A stretch of 22,636 nt of DNA from Haplomitrium mnioides. Taxonomy: Eukaryota; Marchantiophyta; Haplomitriopsida; Calobryales. Positions 1 to 9,482 of this stretch are shown piece by piece. The position numbers and the translations under genes are program-made. The DNA lies in contig JBNGIS010005813.1 of NCBI GenBank assembly GCA_049999725.1, forward strand, positions 1 through 22,636, read 5' to 3'. The stretch's first letter is position 1; each line of letters opens with the position of its first letter. The notes under the pieces are model-generated. The model worked only from the letters and a program-made list of their open reading frames with translations. It was not told the DNA's origin and searched no databases.

Positions 1-165
1 CTATTATGGTTGCTGAAATGACCAAAAACAATCCCCAAAAACTCATGTACTTTTTGTTTTTCAAAATTTTCCTCGTTTTGAATGTTTTTTGATATGAAAA
101 ATCACAATTTTTCCCCAAAAAAAAAAGTTCTTGTTCTGAGTAGCATGTTCCTGGTTCAAAGTAGC
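1..165 (+). repeat. Left copy of ~165-bp inverted repeat
   Basis: This segment matches the reverse complement of 11942-12105 along its whole length, about 85% identical by eye with a few one-base gaps. The best block is around 85-115 (TGATATGAAAAATCACAATT), followed by GAGTAGCATGTTC at 138-150 and GGTTCAAAGTAGC at 153-165. Homology stops at 165, just before gypsy coding sequence begins. The outer end is at or beyond the window edge. It could be a terminal inverted repeat of a large DNA element or two oppositely inserted copies of a dispersed repeat. Confidence 0.85.
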
Positions 166-167
166 GG

Positions 168-407
168 CTGTTTATGGTGTTGTTGGGGCAACCTTGGTTG
201 TACAAAGCTAAGGCTTTAGATGACTGGGGGAGAAAAGAAGTGAGATTTGGGAAGAACCCCATAGTGGTGTTGCAGTGGATTAAACTAGCCTACCAGGGTG
301 AAACTCAATCTATAGCAAAGTGCATGTCTAACTTTTTAGATGCCAATGAGGGTTCAGATTTAGAAGAAAGTAAGAGCATCCCAGATAGGATGGAGGAAAG
401 GCCCTAG
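168..407 (+). pseudogene. Element A: C-terminal end of retropepsin and linker
   Basis: The reading frame opens just after the inverted repeat and carries LLGQPWL near its start (residues 3-9), which matches the conserved (V/L)LGxPWL block at the C-terminal end of gypsy aspartic proteases, followed by the usual KA...DW...V segment. The catalytic Asp-Ser/Thr-Gly part is absent because the left end is lost at the repeat boundary. The frame ends in a TAG at 405-407, but the same frame continues downstream through two more stops (477-479, 528-530) to the RT section at 540. The enzyme would have processed the Gag-Pol polyprotein. The assignment rests on the LLGxPWL block and on its position before RT. 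Confidence 0.7.
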
Positions 408-539
408 CTCACTGAGGATGATACTCTACTATTGAGATTAGAGGTAGAGTTTTGTAGCAAAGTTAAGACCTTGAATTGAGATTTTGAAGGCCTCATAAAT
501 GAGGAATTTGTGATGTGCAGTCATACTTAGCGTGATGAC

Positions 540-2190
540 TTGACCACAAATATGAGAACTTTGTTTTCTTTCCCTTCAGAGAAGGACCCTAAAAAGGTGG
601 TTAGCACTATACAGTACACTACTCTGAGAGTTGAAGAGACAACTATGAATAAAAAGGAATTATTGATATCATGTGAACTAACAGACCAAGAGATGGTGGT
701 GTATAAAATTTTTTTGCAGAAATATATGGACGTGTTTGCTTGGTCTTATAAAGACTTGAAGGGACTGCCAACTAAATTATGCATATATCAAATTTATCTT
801 ATAGAAGAGGCAATTCTAGTCCAACAAAAACAGTATTGCCTCATTCCAAAGTACTACTTGTTGGTGAAAGAGGAGCTAGATAAGTTACTTTAAGTAAAGT
901 TTATATATCAAGTTCCTTATAATGAATAGGTCTTTCCCATTGTTATTGTTATGAATAAGAATCAAAAATTTTGGGTCTCTCAAGATTTCATAAGGTTAAA
1001 TTTGGCAACTAGGAAAGACCTTTATCCCCTACCATTTAATGACACTATTTTGGACCAAGTAGCAAGTATTGAATGTTACTCTTTCCTTGATAGATTTTTT
1101 GGTTACAATCAAGTAAGTAAATTTCCAAAGGATAGAGCAAAAACAACCTTTACCACTTACTCGTGTACATTTGCTTATAATGTCATGCCTTTTGGCTTGT
1201 GCAATGCACTTGCAACGTGTCAAAGAGCAATGACGACTATTTTTAAACCCCACTTAAGAGAGTCCATGGAAATATTTCTTGATGACTTATGTGTGTATGG
1301 GAAGAGGGAGGATCATCTTGAACATTAAAGGAAAACCTTTGAGTGATGTAGGTGGGACACAATAGGCCTCCAACCTAAAAAATTGCTTTCTGGCAATGAA
1401 GGAGGGAATCTTATTAGGACACAAGGTGTCCTAGAGAGGTATAGAGGTGGACATTGACAAGGTCAATGTGATCGAGACCCTTCCTATACCTAGAAATGTC
1501 ATCATGGTGAGAGAACTTATGGAAGCTACTATCTGTTACCACAAGTTTGTGGAAGAATATGTCTGGATTGCTGCACCTCTAACACATCTATTGAGAAAAG
1601 ACCAAGAACTTTTATGGGGACCAAAAGCTCATAAGGTCTTTGAGGTGTTGAAAGAGAAGCTGATCACAGCTCTAGTACTTAGAACTTCAGATTGGAGCAA
1701 GAAGTTCCATGTATATGTGGATGTTTCAGCCCATGCTATAAGGAGTATGTTGAGTCAAAAAGACTCTGATTTCAAGGATCATGTTATTTACTACGCCAGC
1801 CATAGGATGTCTCATGCTAAGAAGAACTATTATGTGATTGCGAGAGGTACTTAGTTATGGTCCACATGACACACAAAAAGATACCCCAAAAGATAGTGCC
1901 AGAACTTCCCTATATAATATACCAAACCACTCTCAGATATTTGGTCAATAAACCAGATTTTTCTAGAAGATTAGCAAGGTGGATGATGCTTCTTTAGGAA
2001 TTTGAACTTGAAGTTGATGTACGTCCATGCAAAGCTCATGGCAATGCAGATTTTCTGTATAGGTTGCCAGGGGAGCCAGCAGAAGAGGATCAACATGATG
2101 AGTTCTTCAACGAATCTCTATTTGCAACAGAAGGATAAATTCCACAAGGGAGCTAGTATGCAGATATGTGGCACTATCTACAACATCTAA
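540..2190 (+). pseudogene. Element A: reverse transcriptase and RNase H, decayed
   Basis: The stretch at 711-770 (YMDVFAWSYKDLKGLP) is the gypsy linker ahead of RT, followed by the KEELDKLL block. RT palm motifs follow: YPLPF (1024-1038), CYSFLDRFFGYNQV, the MPFGLCNALAT block near 1186, and the catalytic pair FLDD with Asp codons at 1281-1286. The usual Tyr of YxDD is Phe here. After a stop at 1326 the frame moves, and GHKVS, the connection domain and RNase H follow, with the first RNase H acidic residue in YVDVSA (Asp codon 1720-1722). A third frame holds the RNase H end (LVNKPDFSRRLARW, about 1945, and HGNADFL, about 2038). Stops include 891-893, 1326-1328, 1852-1854 and 1996-1998. Reverse transcription could not be supported by this copy. 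Confidence 0.9.
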
Positions 2191-3473
2191 GGTTTCTAGA
2201 AAACAAATAAGCATAGGAAAAGGCTGTGTTCAAATTAAAGGCACCCTTTACACTATTTTTAAGGGAGTATTGTACAAGCAAGTACTAGACTTGACCCTTA
2301 GGAGGTGCTTGGAGGAGAAGGAAGTTGCTAAGGCAATATCCGCTTTTCATGATGATATTGCAAGTGGGCATTATGCTCTAAAAATACAGTGGCAAAAAAA
2401 TCTGACGATAGGCTATTGGTGGCTTACAATGTATTGAGATGTCCGTGCTTACATCTCCAAATGAAGTCATTGCCAACAAATAGGTAAGGCTACAGCCACC
2501 AACCATTGGCCTCTGATTTCCATTTTACCTTTTGCTCATTTAAAAAGGTGGGCATAGATTGTTTTGGGCCCATATCTCTTGCTACTTGTACTTACCGTAA
2601 TGGATATATCTTAGTATGTACTGATTATGGTGGTAAGTGGGTAGAGGCCTAGGCTACTAAAAAGGATGATGGAGTGACAGTAGCAAAATTTTTGCTCCAC
2701 AACTTTATTACCAGATTTGGGTGTCCTCTAGAGTTAGTGAGTGACATAGGCACTTACTTTTTGAGTGGAGTTATAAGGCAACTTACAGACTTGTACATGA
2801 TAAAGCATAGAAAGACAACGTCTTACAATCCTACAGCCAATGGGCATACAAAACAGTGAATGGAATCTTATGTAAGATCCTTTATAAGATTACCTCAAAC
2901 TTATACTATTGATTTGGATGAAAAACTCTACTTTGCATTATGCATCTACACAACTATAGAGAAAATTATGACAAAACAAACTCCATTTTACTTGGTTTAT
3001 GACTTGCAAGATGATGCCCTTGTAGAGTGGTCAATTACTACATTGAGAGTGAGTGAGTGAAGAGGAGAGTTTACTTGACAAGATCAACCACTATTCTAGA
3101 ATGCTGGACCTCATTTCTCTATAAGAAAAAAGATTGCTAGCCCTTGAAGAGACAGAGGCAATACAAGGTCGAAGAAAGAAGAAGTATGATTTTAAAATGT
3201 AGAAAGTCAGCATTCTTGAATAAGACTTAATTTTTCTTTACGACAACAGGTATATCATCTTCCCAAGAACATTACATGTACACTAGATGGGTCCTTTTGT
3301 GGTCCAATAGATTTTTGATAATTGGTCAATTCAGTTAATAGCTCTCGATGGAAGGAACCTGGATTCCAAAATTAAGAAGTATAACTCTCTAGAGTAGGTT
3401 TACGAGGACGTTGTTCACTGGAAGAGAGGGCTATATGGAGGCCCAACAATGAGTAAACCACAAAAAATTTGAG
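2191..3473 (+). pseudogene. Element A: integrase, catalytic Glu lost
   Basis: An H2C2 zinc-binding region runs from FHDDIASGHYA (about 2345-2377) to a degraded second pair near SHCQQIGKA (2464-2490), where one Cys codon has become TGA. The integrase core keeps the first Asp (GIDCFGP, near 2555) and the second (VSDIGTYF, near 2743), but the motif normally read as GQTE is GHTK here. The catalytic Glu is Lys (AAA at 2851-2853), and a TGA follows two codons later. The C-terminal beta-barrel part reads on in a shifted frame from about 3053, with GPFVVQ (about 3291) and NWSIQLIALDG (about 3321-3353), and ends at TGA 3471-3473. Integration activity is excluded by the Glu loss as well as by the stops. 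Confidence 0.85.
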
Positions 3474-3935
3474 AAGTAACCCTTGTGTGTAGTGGAACAA
3501 CGCACTAAAAGCTATGCTTTGGAGAAAAATTGATGAATTCATGATGTATAGATAATATATGTGGTGACATAGTCCTGGTCTTCAGAAGGAAAAATCGATT
3601 AAACACTCCATTGCAGCAGTGTGACCAACTACAGAAGGGTGCATGCTCCATGTTATCAGTGATTTGGGGGATACAAGAGAAAGCCGACGATCAGGAGGTG
3701 TGACCTTCAGCAGATGACAAGGAAGCTACTGGGCGTAATCGTCTCACCGAAATATCAAAGGCTGAGTTTGGAAGACTCCGAAGGTCCAACAGTGGTGGCC
3801 AAGTTGTATCGAGGATTTTGTTTATTCTCTATGCTCTCTTCTAGTGATAATATTTTTATAGGGCATGAGAATGACCGAAGGAGCGATTAAGGCTGAGGTT
3901 GGAAATCTGAGGCAGGGTAAGGAAGCCCAACACAA
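3474..3935. other. Non-coding stretch downstream of element A pol
   Basis: No gene is visible. Two similar ~37-bp segments begin with ACCGAA at 3746 and 3873, both containing AAGGCTGAG.TTGGAA, about 127 bp apart, which suggests an old duplication. By position this should be the 3' untranslated part or LTR edge of element A, but only one copy of that region is in the window, so no LTR comparison can be made. Confidence 0.4.
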
Positions 3936-4180
3936 TTCAAAAAAATATTAAAAGAATAAATATAAATAAATAAAATGGAAAAGAATAAAATAAAGGGTCC
4001 TACTTCTGACTTAAAACTAGAGTAGGACAGTAGAATAGAATAGAAAAGTAATAATATGATAGGAAAATAGAATAATATGTTAAAATGATAGAAATAGGAT
4101 AATGGGCTATGTTTGGATTAGGAGTGTAGGAAAGTTGTGGAAAATCTAAAAAGAATAGAAAAAAAAAACAAAACTAACCT
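3936..4180. repeat. A-rich low-complexity block
   Basis: The strand is almost purely A with G and T, built of loose AATAAAA, GAATAGAA and AATAATATG units. It ends in a run of A at 4157-4166. An A/G-rich tract at 4145-4166 lies just before TGTTGGGGGCC (4183), so it might be a worn polypurine tract of element A, but a spacer of about 16 bases makes this weak. Confidence 0.5.
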
Positions 4181-7100
4181 ACTGTTGGGGGCCAAGCCAA
4201 GCCCACTATTCTACTGAAGACTACATCTAACTCGAAGGACAATGTGCCTTTTGGAGGGGAGGATAAGCCCTGAACTAGGTCCGTCTAGGGGCACGTAAGG
4301 GATAAGCGGTGGCCATACACCCCATAAGGGGCTGCCTCGCGAAAGAAGGAAGGAGCGATATCATTATATACTACATTTGGCTTAGTGAGAAGCACTTATG
4401 GGATATTTGGAAGAACCTGCGAAGGCGACCTGTTATGAAGCATTGGTGAGGGAGAGCACCTTTTGGTTTGGATCAAGGTTGATAATCAGCGTTGATGAAG
4501 ATTCACAAAGTGCTCTGCTTTACCGACTCGAAGAGACCGTAGCATTTCACCACGGATCAAGGAATATGCCGGATATGAGAAGCGGATGTAAGGCTTGCTC
4601 TGTTGGGTTGAATCTGTTTGTTTTTTGGAAATAACATTTTGCTAGCGCATCTAGTGGTGGGATGAAGTTCAAGAAATATGCGCACGTTAGAGACACATCG
4701 TGGTTTTAATGTAATGAGGAGCTGTGACAAAATTAAGTAATATTGTGAAGAATATTGATGAGAACTTTGATTCGGCTCTTGGATTTGAAGGCTTGCGAGT
4801 GGAGGAAAAATTCAAGCTAAGAATCAAAAAGGGGAAGGAAGGAGTGATATGAAGTCCCATCCCTCATTTGTGAAATCCAAGGGTCCTGAAGATCTCATGT
4901 AAAAGAAGCGATCGACCTGTGTGAAGAAACGTCCTTCAAAGAATAGAGGCCTCTGCGATGAAGCCCAACAATGAGTCTCCTTGATGTGGAGAAGATCCCT
5001 ACTGTGATGAAGGATTGGCTCTGCGCTGTATGCTGTTCCGAAGAATCGATTCTCTGTGAGGATCACCACTGAAAGGAGGCCTACTGCACTGAAGCAAAAT
5101 GTGAAGGAACAGGTCTTCGAAGAAAAAGTGCCCAGTTGAAGGAGAATCGATTAGCTACGGCGAAGGATGCTGCAAGAAGACCCTACTTCGAAAGCCCTGT
5201 TGTGAAAATGCTATGGAAGAAAGAAAATTGAGCAGAAATGCAGTCCAATGAGGAAATTGATCAGGTGCGACGAGAGACTCTGTTGTGGAAATTGTTTGAA
5301 CAAGAATGAGGGTTTAATTTACAAGGGAGCTATACATAGTTCTTATAACAAACTATTTGAAAAGTTAGTTTCAAAGGAGTGTATGAAAGGTTCTTATATC
5401 AAGCAAACTATGGACTAAGTGTGAAAAGTGAGCTATGGAGAGTTCCTATATCGAGTTATTCAGATAATTAGTACATTAAGAGCTGATCTGAAGCGTGAGG
5501 TCCACGAGAATCTGAAGGGAGTGCGAGGAAAGACATCCAAAGATCGGATCGGAAGAGGCACATCCGAAGATCAGATTGGAAGATTGCATGTAGCCGAAGG
5601 AGTGATCTGTCGAAGATTCAGAGCGGTTGGAAAGAAGGCGATGATTGTGAAAGTTCGACGCAGTTCATGCTGAAAATTCGAAAAGGAGCTTCTATGTCAT
5701 TCTTACATCCAGCGTTTTGACGAGTTAGTGAAAAGGGAGCCCCAGGAGTTGTTCCTACATCAAGCTTTTCAATAAGTTAACTTAAAAGAGGGCTTATGCA
5801 TTGTTCTTATACGGAGTTATGAAAGAGTTAGTTCCAAAGGAAGATGTGAGTAGTTCTTATAAAAAGCGATTTGAGGAGTTAGTGAAAATGGAGAGTGGGA
5901 AGGAGCTCTTACAACGAGTTAGTGAAGGAAGGGAAGCTTTGGAATGTTCTTATAAAGAGCATGGAAATAGTTGAGAGAAACATAGCATTCCCAACTGAAT
6001 CCTATAAAGGTGGTGATGGAGGTTCTGCAAATCTAGTCTAGGTGAAATCAAGTGTAGTATTTAGTTAGAATGTTAGTTTTAAAGTAATTACCTATAGGTT
6101 AGTGCTTATATGTTAGTTGATAGCACTAGGATGGAGGGTCTTGTTGCTGTGATTAGTTGTAAGCTAGATTAGTAGTGCAGCAGCTCATATGAAGGTAGTT
6201 AGATGCATAACAATAGGTTCTTATGTAGAGTGTTGGTTAGAAATTAGTTGAAGGGTAAGGGGATAATTGATGTTTGAGCAATTATTTTCCTAGTGAGTGG
6301 ACAATACAATTGAGAATTTGGAAGAGAGAGAGAGAGCTCTCATGTGCAGGAAAGGAAGAAAATCTGATGGAGAGCAGCCACTCACCTTTGCAATTCAGGA
6401 ATTCCAATATTGTTGAATCTGAATTCTGAATTCTGAATCTCTCAAGTAAAGGAAATTGAATTTTTATTTGAATTGAAGGATGGGATGTCCCCTGGTGCTT
6501 GGAATGTATGATTGCTGAAAAGAGGGATGAACATCTGAATTATGCATGTTAGAGTAAAGGAAAAGTTATGAGTGTGTTGTAGTCAGAAAGGAAGTGCCTT
6601 CTCTGAATTCATGGAAGTGAGCAGGGATTCACAATCTATTGGGCAAATTTCAAATCCAGTAGCCATGAATGTTGCAAAGAGGGGTATCTTTGGTCATTGC
6701 ATATGGCATTAGGAGTAACTTTGTGCAATAGAGGATTAACCCTATTCATGTAGGAGTGGAAATCTAGTGGGTGAGTGTTCAGGATTTCAGAGAGGGATGC
6801 TGAACTTCTTGGCTGAGGGACAGCAAGATGAGGAGGAGTGACCTCCTAAGATTCTAGCTTAAAGATTACCTACAGAAATTTGCTCTTAGGTGTCTTAGTT
6901 CTAGAGGCTTCTAACTTGGCTGGAGCACAATTCAGACTTGCAGGTGGAATTATGGTGATGTGTATTGAAGTCAGATCTTACTATCAGTGATTGGAGGAGC
7001 AGTACTGAGTAGGAAAGAGGCTGATGAAGGAGTGACATTGGTTGTGATTCAGCTGCAGTAGCAACTTTGAGGGTAGGAATGGAGGTGAGTACCTGAAACC

Positions 7101-7300
7101 GAGAAGGGCCCTACTTGTGTTTTGAGGAGGGGCAAGTGAACGAGTGCTCGCTCATGAGGAAGGGTTTAAATTTCATCTACTACTATTTGAGAGTTGTTTT
7201 CCTTGGGTTGTGGGTTGAGAAAGAGAGGAAGAGTGAGTGAGTACAGATCAACATTGGGCTGATCCAAAGGTCTCAATCAGCCTTAAGTGACTGGAAACGG
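4181..7300. other. Purine-rich non-coding DNA, possible LTR of element A
   Basis: About 3 kb with strong G+A bias on the + strand (many GAAG, AAGGAG and GAGTGA words) and no credible protein; open frames here are short and compositionally biased. It begins with TGTTGGGGGCC, a common LTR-start type. A (GA)n run sits at 6323-6337, and a GGGTTTAAATTT motif at about 7162 could be a TATA-like element. It may be a very long 3' LTR of element A, or several older insertions. The other LTR copy is not in the window, so the edges cannot be set. Confidence 0.3.
5310..5960 (+). repeat. Imperfect ~51-bp tandem repeat array in two blocks
   Basis: A unit of the form GTTCTTATA..AAGC.TTTGA.GAGTTAGTGAAAAGGGAG recurs. 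The GTTCTTA/GTTCCTA anchor falls at 5340, 5390, 5442, then 5700, 5751, 5803, 5853, 5905 and 5946, so spacing is 50-52 bp except for the last (41). The two blocks are separated by about 210 bp of GA-rich sequence (5480-5690). Units are diverged, so the array is old. The unit length is not a multiple of three and there are stops, so it is not a protein repeat. Confidence 0.75.
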
Positions 7301-8106
7301 TAAAAATGTGATAATACAACAATTACAGCTTCAATCCTTGGTAGGAACAATCCAGGTTCCTCACATATTGGCCAGTATGCTTGCCCATGTGCTACGACAG
7401 TATAGAAGAAAGCTAGAGGTCCAGCTGAAGTGAGAGCAATATTTGTGGTTGCTTTGTCGTGTGAAGATTCTTTGGAAGAAAAAGAAGAGCTCCAACTGGC
7501 CTAAGGGAGAAAAATGTTTTTGGCCAAGGAAGCTCTGGACTAGGTCTATCCATGGTTAGAAGAGGATAGATTGGGGAGTCTTATACCCTCAATAGGAGGC
7601 TGCTATTTGAAGAAGAGATAGAGTGGGGTGTTTTTATATGGCTTGGCATTATACAAGCAAGACTTATGAGATAAGTCTCTACCCCGCGATGAAGTGTATA
7701 GGTAGAAGTTGTAGTAGTACAAGCATGATGTTGTGCTATTTATATGAAATAGAGAGGAGTGAATGAAGTAGTAGAGGGTTACTTTTAGGGTTGAGAAAAG
7801 ACTACTTGCCTTTGCAGTTACTTTTAGAGTTTTAAGGTTGAAACTAGAAGTGACTTATAAGTGATCAATTCAAGGTTGAAATTAGAAATGACTTACAAGT
7901 GAAGAAATAGAGATGACACCCTCTTCTCTTGTATAAATAGAAGGGTTTCATTCCCCCACTCCTCATTCTGGAGTTCCTCTCAATTCAATTTGGCTCTTTG
8001 GTTGTTTGGCTTTGGCTAGTGCTTTTGGCTTTGAGTTGTATAACTTTATTGGAGCAATCTTGAAGTTGTTACTCATTTGGAAGTTGGCATTTGAGTTATT
8101 TTATAT
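7301..8106 (+). mobile_element. Element B: 5' LTR, 3' part (start not defined)
   Basis: The right edge is fixed by the primer-binding site that begins at 8107. The left edge cannot be set because the matching 3' LTR is missing from this window; 7301 is only an outer guess. The segment contains a 38-bp direct duplication (AAGGTTGAAA.TAGAA.TGACTTA.AAGTGA at 7834 and 7872), a TATA box at 7934, and a T/G-rich stretch to 8106 that would be R-U5. No coding potential is seen. Confidence 0.5.
7934..7942 (+). promoter_or_regulatory. TATA box of element B LTR
   Basis: TATAAATAG lies about 170 bp before the primer-binding site and about 200 bp before the gag start, the layout expected of a plant LTR promoter. 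Transcription would start about 30 bp downstream, near 7965. Confidence 0.6.
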
Positions 8107-8120
8107 TGGTATCAGAGCCA
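8107..8120 (+). other. Primer-binding site for initiator tRNA-Met
   Basis: TGGTATCAGAGCCA is the classic plant retrotransposon primer-binding site, complementary to the 3' end of initiator tRNA-Met. It directly follows the LTR and lies 18 bp before the gag ATG, so it fixes both the orientation and the LTR edge of element B. Confidence 0.92.
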
Positions 8121-8137
8121 CAATTCGTTTTGGTGGA

Positions 8138-9016
8138 ATGGAAAATCAAGAAGTGAGGATGCAAGCGATGCAACAACAAATTGAACATTTTCTTTTGTCT
8201 TTTAGATGTTCAAATGCAAATGGGAAAGAGCGCATATTTTCAAGAAGAAGAAAGTCATGTGCGATTTCCCAAACCAAAAGAATATGATAGAAAGACGGTT
8301 TTTGATGCGTTTGAGAATTTCTTGTTCAATTGCGAGCAATATTTTGAGGCTACAAACATCAGAGAAGATGATCAAAAATCTCTATTTGTTGCAAGTCAAT
8401 TGGAAGGTGTGGTAAAAACTTGGTGAATATATCAAATTGAGCAAGCTCAATGTGGATTTATTGTTCTAATTGCTTCTTGGCAAGAGTTTAAAGAAGTAGT
8501 GAATTTGAGATTTAGGGTTTTGAATGCTCCAAAAGTGGCCAGAGATCGATTGGCAGAATTGAAACAAATTGGTATGGTAAAGAGCTATGTCATGCAATTT
8601 CAGAATCTTATTATACAAATTCCTAATATAGGCAAAGGAGAAGCTTTAGATTGGTTTGTTCAAGAATTGAAGCCTGGCACTAGAATGGAAGTGACAATGA
8701 GAGAACCCTCTCAACTAGAAGAAGCAATGCGTATAGTTGAACAATATGACTCACTACTATCAACCACGGAAGCTAGACTACATCTACAACAAGCTTTACC
8801 AAATATTTATGTGCCACCAAATGAGGATGTACTTATGGAGATTGATGTGGCGCAGAGAGTGGCACTCACTGATGTAGCGCGTGAGTGCCTATGCCAAAGT
8901 GGGGGGGGGGGTGTTTTTATTGTCGAAAACTTTGTCATGTGATTGCAAATTACCCACGTCGCCAATGTCAACCACGTGCTCTTGTTCAAGTAGCAATTGT
9001 TGAGCAAGAAAATTAG
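8138..9016 (+). pseudogene. Element B: Gag capsid and broken zinc knuckle
   Basis: The ATG at 8138 follows the primer-binding site by 18 bp and starts a Gln-rich N-terminus (MENQEVRMQAMQQQIEHF). The frame then shifts at about 8190-8210 into the frame holding the capsid core: FPKPKEYDRKTVFDAFENFLFN, CEQYFEATNI (8331-8360), and after a TGA at 8424 the segment with ARDRLAELKQIG and AEAL-type helices (8499-8800), typical of plant gypsy Gag. An 11-G run at 8901-8911 separates this frame from the zinc knuckle at 8912-8965, which reads CFYCRKLCHV.. with the last Cys of CCHC now Tyr and the usual Gly now Cys. The frame ends at TAG 9014-9016. The protein would have formed the particle and bound RNA. 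The upstream in-frame TTG/ATG region (8006) is LTR, not gag. Confidence 0.88.
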
Positions 9017-9089
9017 GGAATGATTGACCTCAATAAAGACAATCCAGCAGTTTATTGAGAGCTTGATAAGTTCCAATTGAATAAAAAGC

Positions 9090-9416
9090 TTGACAAGACT
9101 TAAAAGCACCTTGTTTCATATAGATTATATGGTTGATGAGCATTATTGTAGAATGTTGGCAGATTGTGGAAGCTCTGAAAATTTTATGTCATTACATTTT
9201 GCAAAGAAAATCAAAGCTAAAACTTTGCCTATCAAGAGAAGTTTTGTGACTATGGTCGATGGCCAGAAACATGAGTTGTTCTACTCACACAAGCCTTTTC
9301 TTCTAAGGATTGGAAAAGAGTATGAGGAATGTATGGATTTTGTTATTATACCCAAACAGTATGATATTATTTTGGACTTGCTTTGGCTTGAAGATCGATC
9401 CGCTCAAGTTGATTAG
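9090..9416 (+). pseudogene. Element B: aspartic protease (retropepsin)
   Basis: This carries the active-site loop LADCGSSENFMS (Asp codon 9162-9164), so the usual D-S/T-G is D-C-G; many gypsy proteases read DSGAS or DCGAS followed by NFIS. The flap-like segment with VTMVDGQ lies near 9247-9270, and the hydrophobic IILDLLWLED near 9365-9395 replaces the ILGxxWL block. The length of 108 residues is right for a retropepsin domain. The TAG at 9414-9416 separates it from RT in the same frame, so the cause is a point mutation rather than a frameshift. The role would be cleavage of the polyprotein. Confidence 0.85.
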
Positions 9417-9482
9417 GAAAAATGACAAATTCAAGTTGCTTTAAAAGGAAAGCAACTTCTTTTATGGTGTCCAACACCGTTT

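Larger units (their letters stand above)
168..3473 (+). mobile_element. Ty3/gypsy retrotransposon relic A (pol only)
   Basis: Decayed pol region of an LTR retrotransposon in the order protease, RT, RNase H, integrase, which is the Ty3/gypsy order. No gag, primer-binding site or 5' LTR is visible because the left end is cut at the inverted repeat at 165. Most of protease and RT sit in one frame, and later domains switch frame several times, with many in-frame stops. The integrase end at about 3473 shows no chromodomain. The element is non-functional. The lineage within gypsy is not decided here. Confidence 0.9.

Noticed and set aside
4398-4634. 78-codon + strand frame in purine-rich DNA
   Set aside because: Short, isolated, with no motif and no neighbour or promoter to support it.
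6323-6337. (GA)n microsatellite as a regulatory element
   Set aside because: Short simple repeat within generally GA-rich DNA; nothing links it to a promoter.
8006-8137. Upstream extension of the Gag frame
   Set aside because: This part is LTR and primer-binding site; the real start is the ATG at 8138 after the primer-binding site.
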